NCBI GenBank assembly: GCA_949987565.1
Contig: OX465111.1
Location: 10,311,202 to 10,375,201, forward strand
Reading direction: 5' to 3'
Length of the DNA stretch: 64,000 bases
Source of the DNA: Luidia sarsii
Lineage: Eukaryota; Echinodermata; Asteroidea; Paxillosida; Luidiidae
Positions 56,301 through 64,000 of the stretch are shown here, piece by piece. Under the pieces are notes generated by a model. That model searched no databases, was not told where the DNA came from, and saw nothing but the letters and a program-made list of their open reading frames with translations. Position numbers and translations under genes: made by a program. The stretch's first letter is position 1; each line of letters starts with the position of its first letter.

Positions 56301-59300
56301 ATGCTGTATACCTGGAATGGAGCTGCGCAAGAAACCCAAGGTTGACTATCGTTTGTTAGCGAACGGATCTTCAAGTTCAGTTTCCAGCAGTTCCAGTAAA
56401 CATCAAAGGTAACCTGGCCATCTGCAAAACTTTGGGACATTGATTTTTGGATTCGAGAGAAGCAGCAGGGAAAGAAGAGGTTTTGATCCATTACATCGGC
56501 TGGAGTGCTGCCTATGACGAGTGGAGAGCGGTGACTGATGTTGTGGACCGAAATCCTGCCCACGAGCAGAGTAACGCCTACGCATTGGTTGTCAATGCTC
56601 TGAAGGTCGAAGTCAAAGACAGTTTGAATTTGTCCAGAGTGCAGAACACAGAAATAACTGTGCAGAGAGAAACTTTTGAACAGTTTGTGGATGAACTGCA
56701 CTTGAAAGAGGACAAAACTTCAGGACGGCGTACCATCTATAGAGGGTCGAAAGCCACTTTTTTCTGCAGTCTTAGGGCAAGACTGGTGGTTTAGAGTTTC
56801 CAACGCAGCTGGTGACTTGGCGTACATTGTAGATGGAACAATCCAGTTGTGGCTACTGGAGAGACAGTGCTTGCAAGAATACACTGTGGATGGGAGGAAA
56901 CAAACTGTTCATCGTGGATATGTTGCAAGCCTGCGCTTCGTGTAGCAGTATGGTAACACTAGCACCGATCTAGACATTTTGAAGAAACCCCTCATATAGA
57001 TTAACCCTAACTCCCCACACCTTTTTTGTAGTGCATGACCCAAATCCTGCAGGATCCTATAGTGGGCGACTTTCAATTTGAGAGCAATGGTAATGCAGGC
57101 CTGGAGGTTCCCATGTTGATTTTGAAAATACTTTAATGTTCTCCAGCATGGCCATCATAAAATTTTCAGTTAGTATTGTTTTTCCTTCTCTCATCGGTTT
57201 GCATAAAACACTTGGCTCTGTCAATTCCAACTGATGATTGGGTCATTGAAGTGAGCAATTTTGCTCTTCACCAACTTGCAAAGTCTAGTGGACATGCACC
57301 ACACACTGAATCAGCAGCCAAGTCAGTCTTGGAGAGACTGTGTCAAGACCAGAACATTGGTCTCAGTTATATTAGTGTTGATCAGGCACTGTCTGCTCTT
57401 CGATCAAAACTAAAAAAAAAAAAATTGATGTGTAGTTGCTAAGGGTGGCAGGCAAAGCAAAGCATTTGGAGATCAAATATACAAACTGAAGCTTGTTCCA
57501 GTACTAAACGAAAAATCTTGCATGAAATTGAAAATGAGAAGAAAAAAAGGAAGATTGCAGAGATAGAAGCTAACAAGGCCAGACAAGAAGCAAAGTGGTA
57601 CCAAAAACAAACAAAGAAAGCCAACACTTTGCTTTCAAGGATTATAAGGAAGAGGACAGTGTCCAGATGCAGGCAAGCATGTAGGCAAGCATATTCGAGA
57701 CAGTGGAGAGCAAAGAAAAAACAGGAGTTACAGAAAGAAGTCAGTATAACGTGGGACTTTCTTCTGCATGAAGGATATGTTCCTAAACAATTAGTGATCA
57801 GTGATAAGTTTGGAAACACATGTTCTAGTATAACTAATGAAGAATGCAAACATGCAAAACTATTCGTGGATAAGGCATTGTTCCTAAAGGATAGGCATTG
57901 TATTCCTGATGCAACCTTCCACGAACTTGCACCTGCAAGCAATGGCCTGATACCTCCCTTACTGTCCATACAGAACAGATGCAAACAGGGAATGTTTCCC
58001 CTTCAGAAACTGGAAGAGTTGTGTGCTGTAGCCTGTCACAGAAAGTTTTGACCAAAAGATCTAGCACTTGAGCACATGCAGGCCTTGCATCCTGGCCTGT
58101 TATTGAGAGATGGGGACACTGTAAAAATAAAACTAACAGGAGATGGCACAAACTGTGGAAAACGACTGAAAATAACTAACATTGGATTTGTAGTTATAAT
58201 TAGAGAATTCCTCTCTGTTGATCTTATATTAGCCTTGCCATGAAAAATATCATCGTCTAAAACCTGTTCTCGATGAAATCATCACATTTATCTCCAGTAC
58301 TGACAAATTTGATTTCAAGGGGATGACATTGAGTCTTCAATTTTGCTTTTGTGCAGATTTGAAATTCATGAATGAAATGATGGGACTTGGTGCATGTTCC
58401 AGTAAATACTGTTGTGTATGGTGCAAGACTGCTTCTGACAACTTTTTTGATGTGGAAGCCAGTTGTGAGTTGAGGAGTTTGCAGGAAACATGTAAACTTG
58501 CAAAGTGTCCAGGGAAAAGCAGACTTCGGTATTTTGGATGTGTTAACCCACCAATGTTCCCCATTGACTATGATAATGTTGTGATGGACGCACTTCATTT
58601 GTACCTTCGAATTTCAGATCAACTAATTTGAAAGTTAATTCTTGAATTGAAAACGAAAGACAACATAAACAAAAATTCTAAAATATATGGATCAACAGGA
58701 ACGCTATCTCCCAAAATTTGAATTGTTGGTGAACAACATTGGGATCGAATGGACAATCAGTACTGATCCAAAAGGAATTCTGGAATATCGAGATTTTACA
58801 GGGCCTGAACATAGAAAGATACAATCTCATATTGACCTTAAAAGCTTGATGCCGTGGCATAAAAAGCTGAAGGATATTGAACAATTGTGGCAAGACTTTC
58901 CCAAACTAATGAAGCAGGACTTGGATTCAGCCGGTATTATGAAATTTCAGAAAGAAGCAAAGGCATGGGTGATTTTGTATTCCAGTGTTTACCAGAAAAA
59001 GAGATATTGCGTATTACATGCATGTGTTGGAAAAGCATGTAGCCACAGTGTTGACAAATCATGGATCTCTCAATCGATTTTCACAACAAACATTTGAAAA
59101 ACTCAATGACCGGATGACCAAGATGTACTTTAGAGGTTCTAACCACAAAATTTCCAATTTACAGGCTCTGGAACAAATCATGCTGAAGAACAATAGAATT
59201 GTGTATCTATATCCATCATGTCAAAGAAAAACAAATGAGGGTCACTGTACAAGATGCGGACTTGCTGGTCATTACAAACCATTTTGTTCACTGAACGAAA

Positions 59301-59323
59301 ATGACCATGCACATAACATGTGA
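56301..59323 (+). pseudogene. Chromo-barrel/Tudor-knot DDE transposase-like gene, several segments
   Basis: Segments in order are as follows. 56,301-56,410: GMELRKKPKVDYRLL, Ser run, donor-like CAAAG|GTAACC. About 56,440-56,800: Tudor-knot/chromo-barrel EEVLIHYIGWSAAYDEW. About 56,800-56,946: QDWWFRVSNAAGDLAYI. 57,176-57,420: IPTDDWVIEVSNFALHQLAK. 57,518-58,050: Lys/Glu-rich coiled coil, then TWDFLLHEGYVPKQL. 58,050-58,300: VKIKLTGDGTNCGKRL (candidate first Asp). 58,300-58,631: LQFCFCADLKFMNEMMG (second Asp), then YCCVWC. 58,687-59,323: YYMHVLEKHVATVLTNHG, FSQQTFEKLN (candidate Glu), zinc knuckle CTRCGLAGHYKPFC. A few frameshifts and stops separate the blocks. Layout suggests a DNA-transposon protein that reads chromatin or nucleic acid at its N-terminus. 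Family unnamed by me. Confidence 0.6.
57518..58051 (+). CDS. Longest intact segment of the chromo-barrel transposase-like gene
   Basis: 177 codons open from a Met. Residues 1-80 are dominated by Lys, Glu, Gln and Arg with a heptad-like pattern (ENEKKKRKIAEIEANKARQE), predicting a coiled coil. The rest is globular (FLLHEGYVPKQLVISDKFGN, LPPLLSIQNRC-like). It ends at TGA 58,049, just before PKDLALEHMQALHPGLLLRD in the same frame, so the stop probably interrupts a longer protein. Confidence 0.5.
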   Translation: MHEIENEKKKRKIAEIEANKARQEAKWYQKQTKKANTLLSRIIRKRTVSRCRQACRQAYSRQWRAKKKQELQKEVSITWDFLLHEGYVPKQLVISDKFGNTCSSITNEECKHAKLFVDKALFLKDRHCIPDATFHELAPASNGLIPPLLSIQNRCKQGMFPLQKLEELCAVACHRKF

Positions 59324-59329
59324 TTGGAT

Positions 59330-60430
59330 AAAGTTCAAAGTTTTGATTGCAATTATATGCTTTCTTTTGCAAGATGGATACGCTACAAAATTCTGTCTTC
59401 AAAATAACTTTGTTTTAAGAATTATACTTGTTTGGGTCACTCATATTTTGTCACCATGTCATTTCAGAAACTGGCAAAACTGCACAATTGTTTTGCCATG
59501 TTTTTTTATGACCAGTGTATAATTGCATCATACTGTACCTTGCCTGTTAATTTTAGTATTTTTGGATCAATTTTAATTGGCAGCAAAATTTTGTAGCTCA
59601 CATATTACTCTGTAATATTGCTGTTTTGTTTTTGTTTTTGCTGAGTCTGCGTAGATTTTAAATTACTTTTTACGAAGACATGTATTTTGGGGGGTCAATT
59701 GCAATGCAATGCATGTATGACATTTAAGGGCCATACTTTGCCTCAACATTCATGCCAAAGTTCATGTATAATAACTTTTGTAACTTTGTGATTCGTTAAC
59801 TTTCTTGCCCCAAAAAAATTGTTTGAACATGTACTTGTATATACTGCCATATTTGTTTTAAAATGTTCATGTTATGTGCCAAAATCACCATCTGTATTTT
59901 TTATATGGTGATGTTTATATCTGCATGTTTAAACATTCGTTTGATACTTTTTGCTATATACTCGAAATAAATATATTTTCGACATGATGATGAAGTTTGG
60001 CAGTGCTGTGTACATGTAATTTCAATACTTGCTATGCACCCTGCACATATACAGTGTACAGTACGTGTCTACCCCCGTGGTCAAAAATGTATTGTCCCTC
60101 AAACCAAGATCTTTATCTGGACGTCCCTACACACACATGGTGTGAGCAAACACACGCTTGCCCAGCATGGCTGGGATTTTAGCAGTGTTCTTAGGTTTAC
60201 AATTTCCCTAAAACAAATCTATATGGGTTATTGTTCCTTTAAAGTTTAAGTACAGTCTATGAATAATTCATTAGCATTACCACAGACCGCTTGAGCCCAC
60301 TGGGCCCATTGAGATATGTCATCACCACTTTGAAGTTGTAGTACTGTACACAGACATACCGGTAAACCTGATACACTACTGTTTCATATTTGTTCTGCCT
60401 AACCACCACAGTTCTGCACCTCAGAAGTCT
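59330..60430. other. Intergenic, no gene seen
   Basis: AT-rich sequence with an AATAAA at about 59,966 and poly-T/A runs. It could be the 3' UTR of the transposase-like gene. No repeat family recognised. Confidence 0.5.
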
Positions 60431-60499
60431 AATCAGTTAAGAGATTTTGGTTACCTAACCAACCTTTTTCTGTAGTATATATTATTGTTAATGGTCTGA

Positions 60500-61965
60500 G
60501 AGTTGGCATGCCCAAAGAGTGAGAAGGAGGTCCGCCCATTCCTGGGGTTGGTTGGCTACTATTGGAAGGGTGCCAACCCACTGTGCAGCAGCAGCAGACC
60601 TTCCTGGAGAAGTGGAACGCCAAGTGCACCCAGGCTTTTGAGGAGCTGAAACAACGGCTAGTGTCACCACCAGTGCTGGGCTATCCAGACTTCACAAGAC
60701 CACTCATTGTCAAGACGGATGTATCCCTGGATGGACTAGGTGCAGTCCTGTCCCAGGACCAAGAAAGTGGGTGAGTTGTCATCAGCTACGCCAACCGGGG
60801 TCTGGGGCCACCAGAGAAAAACATGGAGAACTACAGCACTATGAAACGGGAGCTGCTGGCGCTTAAGTGGGCAGTGACGGAGACCTGAAGTCGGCCAAGC
60901 TGAGTGCGAACGAGATGGGTTGGGTGAGTCAGCTGGCACAATTTGACTTGCAGATAAAATATCGGTCTGGAAGGTCGAATTCCAATGCTGACGCCCTCGG
61001 GCGGCAGAAAAGTCATGCTGAAGAGACCCTGCAAGAAGTCACCCATTCCACTGCGATGCATGACGTCCATCCCGTATCACCAACTAATGGGGTGACTGTA
61101 CGAGCCACCATGGCTGCCGAGGCCCCATCAGCTTCTCTAACCATACCAGGGTACTCCCATGAAGATCTGGCGAAACTACAACAAATTGTGGAGACAATCT
61201 GAGCAGGTAAACCAGGGAGTTGGCAGTTGAGACATGAGTCCAGTGTCCTATGGGCTCTTATCAAGAGATGGGGTAGAATCAAAGTTCATGGTGAGGTGCT
61301 GTATGTGCGGTCTTAGGATCCAGTTGAAGGTGGCTCTCTGCCGTTACTAGTCTCCTAACGACAGTGATGGAAGCTCTCCACAATCAGGCAGGCCATCAGC
61401 GACAAGAGTGCACACTTGCGCTCATCCGGAAGAGGTGTTTCTGGCCGGGAATGGCAGCAGCAGTAGTGAAGTGGTGCAGAAGCTGCGAAAGATGCACAGC
61501 CTCCAAGGCACCAACTCCTGCGGGGCCATCCAAGGGAAGGCTCGTGGCTGAGCGCCCACAGAGCGATTGACTTTACACTTCTTGAGAAGGCGACAGATGG
61601 CCGAGAAGAAGTCTTAGTGATGACCGATGTGTTCAGCAAATTTTCTCAGGCTGTTCCATGTCAAGATCAGAAGGCGTCGACTTGTTCAGGAGTGGTTTCA
61701 GAAGTTTAGAGTTTCACATCGCATCCACAGTGACCAAGGGCGGAACTTCAAATCCCAACTCGTCAAAGATTTGTGTGATGTATATGGAATTGAGAAGAGC
61801 AGGACAACAGCCTACCACCCACAAGGGAATGGACAATGTGAATGGTCGGGAGATGGTACCAGAGGAAATGCCCCCAGCTGCTGTGCCAGAGGATTGTCCT
61901 CTATCAGAGGGTCCTGATAGAGTGCCCCAAGCAGAGGATCCTGATAAGGGAGCTGGGACCACACC
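60500..61965 (+). pseudogene. Second Ty3/gypsy pol remnant (RT tail, RNase H, zinc finger, integrase core)
   Basis: The pieces follow pol order. CTQAFEELKQRLVSPPVLGY and PLIVKTDVSLDGLGAVLSQD are the RT/RNase H junction. A stop, then NMENYSTMKRELLALKWAVT. A deletion of the next RNase H residues, then FDLQIKYRSGRSNSNADAL. MEALHNQAGHQRQECTLALI and CFWPGM...CRSCERC form the HHCC zinc finger. TDVFSKFSQAVPCQDQ follows. Finally IHSDQGRNFKSQLVKDLCD and HPQGNGQCE hold the second Asp and the Glu of the integrase. It then jumps to an acidic C-terminal tail (VPEEMPPAAVPEDCPLSEG). Multiple frameshifts; inactive. Confidence 0.8.
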
Positions 61966-62074
61966 ACATTAAAGTGGAGACCCTAAGGAAACTGGGTCAG
62001 TCCCTGAGGATTCTCCAGTCAGTGAAGATGGAGCTACCAATGGCCAAAGTGAAGACGATTGTGACAGAGAGGCG

Positions 62075-62563
62075 ATGAGCGATCGGAGCCAGGGACCAGA
62101 TGAAGAGGAACCCCTGACACTGCACGGCATGGCAGTCTTGCTGAAGGAGGATACTCGAGCTTCCGACGCAGCCATCAAGTCTGAGAGTTCGTCCTTGCCA
62201 CAGTCCTCTTCAGACCGTGATGTACCCAAAACTCCGCAGAGAGATACTGTTGCAGTGGGTGCCTTCACTGGTATACAGCAGGCAGCATCCATCACAAGGC
62301 AAAAAGGCATGTTGCATAGAATTCCTTCACTGGTACACAGTAAGCAGCACCCATCACAAGGCATACTGCATAGAATGCCTTCACTGGTACACAGCAAGCA
62401 GCACCCATCACAAGGCATGTTGCATAGAATGCCTTCACTGGTACACAGCAGGAAGTACCCATCACAAGGCATACTGCATAGAATGCCTTCACTGGTACAC
62501 AGCAGGCAGTACCCAACACAAGGCATGCTGCATAGAATGCCTTCACTGGTACACAGCAGATAG
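62075..62563 (+). CDS. Open frame into the 54 bp minisatellite
   Basis: 162 codons: an acidic Ser-rich start (EEEPLTLHGMAVLLKEDTRA), probably the end of the gypsy tail, then five copies of an 18-residue unit of type LHRMPSLVHSKQHPSQG. It stops when a unit mutates to GATAGC (TAG). I see no sign that it is a working gene; overlapping frames on both strands stay open for the same repeat reason. Confidence 0.25.
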   Translation: MSDRSQGPDEEEPLTLHGMAVLLKEDTRASDAAIKSESSSLPQSSSDRDVPKTPQRDTVAVGAFTGIQQAASITRQKGMLHRIPSLVHSKQHPSQGILHRMPSLVHSKQHPSQGMLHRMPSLVHSRKYPSQGILHRMPSLVHSRQYPTQGMLHRMPSLVHSR

Positions 62564-62870
62564 CACCCATCACAAGGCATACTGCATAGAATGTCTTCAC
62601 TGGTACACAGCAAGCAGCACCCATCACAAGGCATGCTGCATAGAATGCCTTCACTGGTACACAGCAGGCAGTACCCAACACAAGGCATGCTGCATAGAAT
62701 GCCTTCACTGGTACAGAGCAGATAGCACCCATCACAAGGCATACTGCATAGAATGCCTTCACTGGTACACAGCAAGCAGCACCCATCACAAGGCATGCTG
62801 CATAGAATGCCTTCACTGGTACACAGCAGGCATGGCAGGCAGTACCTATCACAAGGCATGTTGCATGGTG
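62300..62870. repeat. 54 bp minisatellite, about 10 units
   Basis: Units of GGCATGCTGCATAGAATGCC, TTCACTGGTACACAGCAGGC and AGCACCCATCACAA recur every 54 bp with few changes. Two variants (ATACTGCA and ATGCTGCA, AAGCAGCAC and AGGCAGTAC) alternate, hinting at a higher-order 108-216 bp unit. Confidence 0.9.
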
Positions 62871-62928
62871 CACAGCTGGCAGCATTCACCCGACAACATG
62901 TTGTGTTTTACATAGACTTTTATCTCCT

Positions 62929-63099
62929 TCAAATTTTAACAGTTCTCTTCTTAATATGATCCATTAAAGTTGTAATACAAACGTCTTTGATGTGTGGTAA
63001 GCGTTCTTTCTGTGTAGCACTGAATCCACTCAGGACATAGTCTCTCACTTCATTTCTGTCTTGAGGCCTCCCGATACCAATTCTTAATCGAGGCATCAC
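62929..63099 (-). CDS. PTRH1: Peptidyl-tRNA hydrolase PTRH1-like, last exon
   Basis: After the acceptor CATTATACTTTCAG the minus strand encodes VMPRLRIGIGRPQDRNEVRD, then YVLSGFSATQKERLPHI, ending KKRTVKI and TGA. This is the C-terminal third of the bacterial-type Pth family (PRLRIGIGRP...YVLxxFSxxExxxLP), which frees tRNA from peptidyl-tRNAs that drop off the ribosome. The animal PTRH1 protein is small and thought to act in mitochondria. The join to exon 63,590-63,635 is in phase. Upstream exons lie beyond the window. Confidence 0.85.
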   Translation of the reverse strand: MMPRLRIGIGRPQDRNEVRDYVLSGFSATQKERLPHIKDVCITTLMDHIKKRTVKI

Positions 63100-63589
63100 C
63101 TGAAAGTATAATGAAAACTTAATTAAGAATTCTAGCAACCATCATTTTGTTGAATAGGCAAAGTAAGGTGACCATTGGATTTTAAGGTACAGGGTAAGGG
63201 TCTGGAGAACCATGAGAAAAGTAGTTTGATGGCTCTGTTGATAACAGAAAGAAGCAGAGTGTCTGGTGATTTCATGACAGTGTGATCTATGATACAGTTA
63301 GCAGTGCTCCCATGAAGAATGTTTCAAATTAGAAGTTCCTTTGTTTTTTTCAGCACTCTTTATTCAATTAATAAAAAATACTCTGCAAACCTACGCACAA
63401 TGTCACAATAAGTACAGCAAAAACAGCAGCGAAACTCAAGATTCCTTTTTACAAAAGATCTGCGGACTGCAAAAATGTTACAATCAGATGGCTTGTTTTC
63501 CTACAAATCTAGTCACACGACTCTTATATGTAGAAGTATGTATAGGTTTGAAAGCTTTTAATTCTAATTCGTTCAAGTTAATGACTTAC

Positions 63590-63635
63590 TGCAGTTCCCA
63601 AGGCACAAATTGAAGACTTCACTCCATTGTGTCCT
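63590..63635 (-). CDS. PTRH1: Peptidyl-tRNA hydrolase PTRH1-like, penultimate exon
   Basis: 46 nt between TTTTTTCAG and GCA|GTAAGT encode GHNGVKSSICALGTA, the conserved GGHNGLKSI block of Pth enzymes that contacts the substrate (the Asn lies in this loop). The first base completes a codon from a previous exon not found up to 64,000. No further coding is recognised between 63,640 and 63,940. Confidence 0.85.
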
Positions 63636-63944
63636 CTGAAAAAAAAAAAAAAAAAGATTAAAGTTTCCATTCAAATATCAATGTTCAGAGAAAAACATTC
63701 AAATAAAACCAAATTGAAAAAGAACATCATTCTTGTTGAGGTATTATGATTTAAGCAAACTGGCTGCATATCTGACATGAGGTAACTAACTCTTTGAATG
63801 GACATTGCCTCGATAGATATGAAGGTTCCGGACCTTCTGGTATCAATTCTTGAGCTGTTGAGGCACTGCTTTGGGAAATAAAGGCTAGATGATGTGTTGT
63901 AACAGTGTATAATTGTTACAGCTTTCTTACATCAATGGCAACTA

Positions 63945-64000
63945 TCCAAAATTAGGAGGGCCTGATGTTTTGATCCTAGCAGGATCTTTTCACAAAGGAG
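63945..64000. repeat. GATCGAAACGTC family copy at the window edge
   Basis: AGGAGGGCCTGATGTTTTGA then TCCTAGCAGGATC, cut by the window end. Confidence 0.5.

Noticed and set aside
61969..62889. 306-codon minus-strand frame with repeated CxxC-like text
   Set aside because: Shadow of the 54 bp minisatellite. Cysteine periodicity comes from the repeat unit, not from a zinc-binding protein.

Overview
The window is eukaryotic and reads like repeat-rich DNA of a marine invertebrate. Genes are intron-split, with GT/AG sites that can be placed to the base. There are Penelope-like, L2/CR1-like, RTE/BovB-like, Ty3/gypsy and piggyBac remnants, tRNA-derived SINE pieces, and TTAGGG interstitial telomeric DNA. 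A deuterostome such as an echinoderm, hemichordate or amphioxus fits best; that is inference. No bacterial operon, CRISPR array, rRNA or intact tRNA was seen.

Layout. 1-8.5 kb: nested inverted repeats around a 3.6 kb element (1951-5551) with perfect 23 bp terminal inverted repeats; it carries two splice-compatible exon-like ORF pieces. 8.9-10.8 kb: an internally deleted RTE/BovB-like LINE on the minus strand, split by an L2/CR1-like LINE tail. 11-18.2 kb: an old repeat copy, then a tandem array with a period of about 1.58 kb whose units each hold a tRNA-related SINE.

18.2-44.3 kb is the centrepiece: a giant inverted repeat with arms of about 12 kb (left about 18.2-30.5 kb, right about 31.9-42.8 kb, with homology running on into the tandem array) around a loop of about 1.4 kb. 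Each arm holds one cytosolic sulfotransferase (SULT) gene, five exons and 252 codons, in head-to-head orientation. The copies differ at only three amino acids in my reading. Both lack a recognisable first exon (the YPKSG part of the PAPS site). The arms differ by a 1.4 kb insertion with telomeric repeats (left only), a small insertion with a hammerhead-like core (right only), minisatellite lengths and a 200-N gap.

44,266-52,105: a 7.8 kb element with inverted repeats of about 380 bp and a decayed DDE-type transposase of a family I cannot name; it has been invaded by an L2-like LINE and a 24 bp coding minisatellite. 52.5-53.3 kb: piggyBac remnant. 53.6-54.8 kb: Ty3/gypsy integrase. 56.3-59.3 kb: a multi-segment gene with a chromo-barrel/Tudor-knot domain, a coiled coil, a GDGT...DLKF...CxxC core and a C-terminal zinc knuckle, most likely another DDE transposase. 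60.5-62.0 kb: a second broken gypsy element, followed by a 54 bp minisatellite. 62.9-63.6 kb: the last two exons of a PTRH1-like peptidyl-tRNA hydrolase on the minus strand.

The only good host-gene candidates are the two SULT copies and PTRH1. Most other long open frames are minisatellite artefacts.
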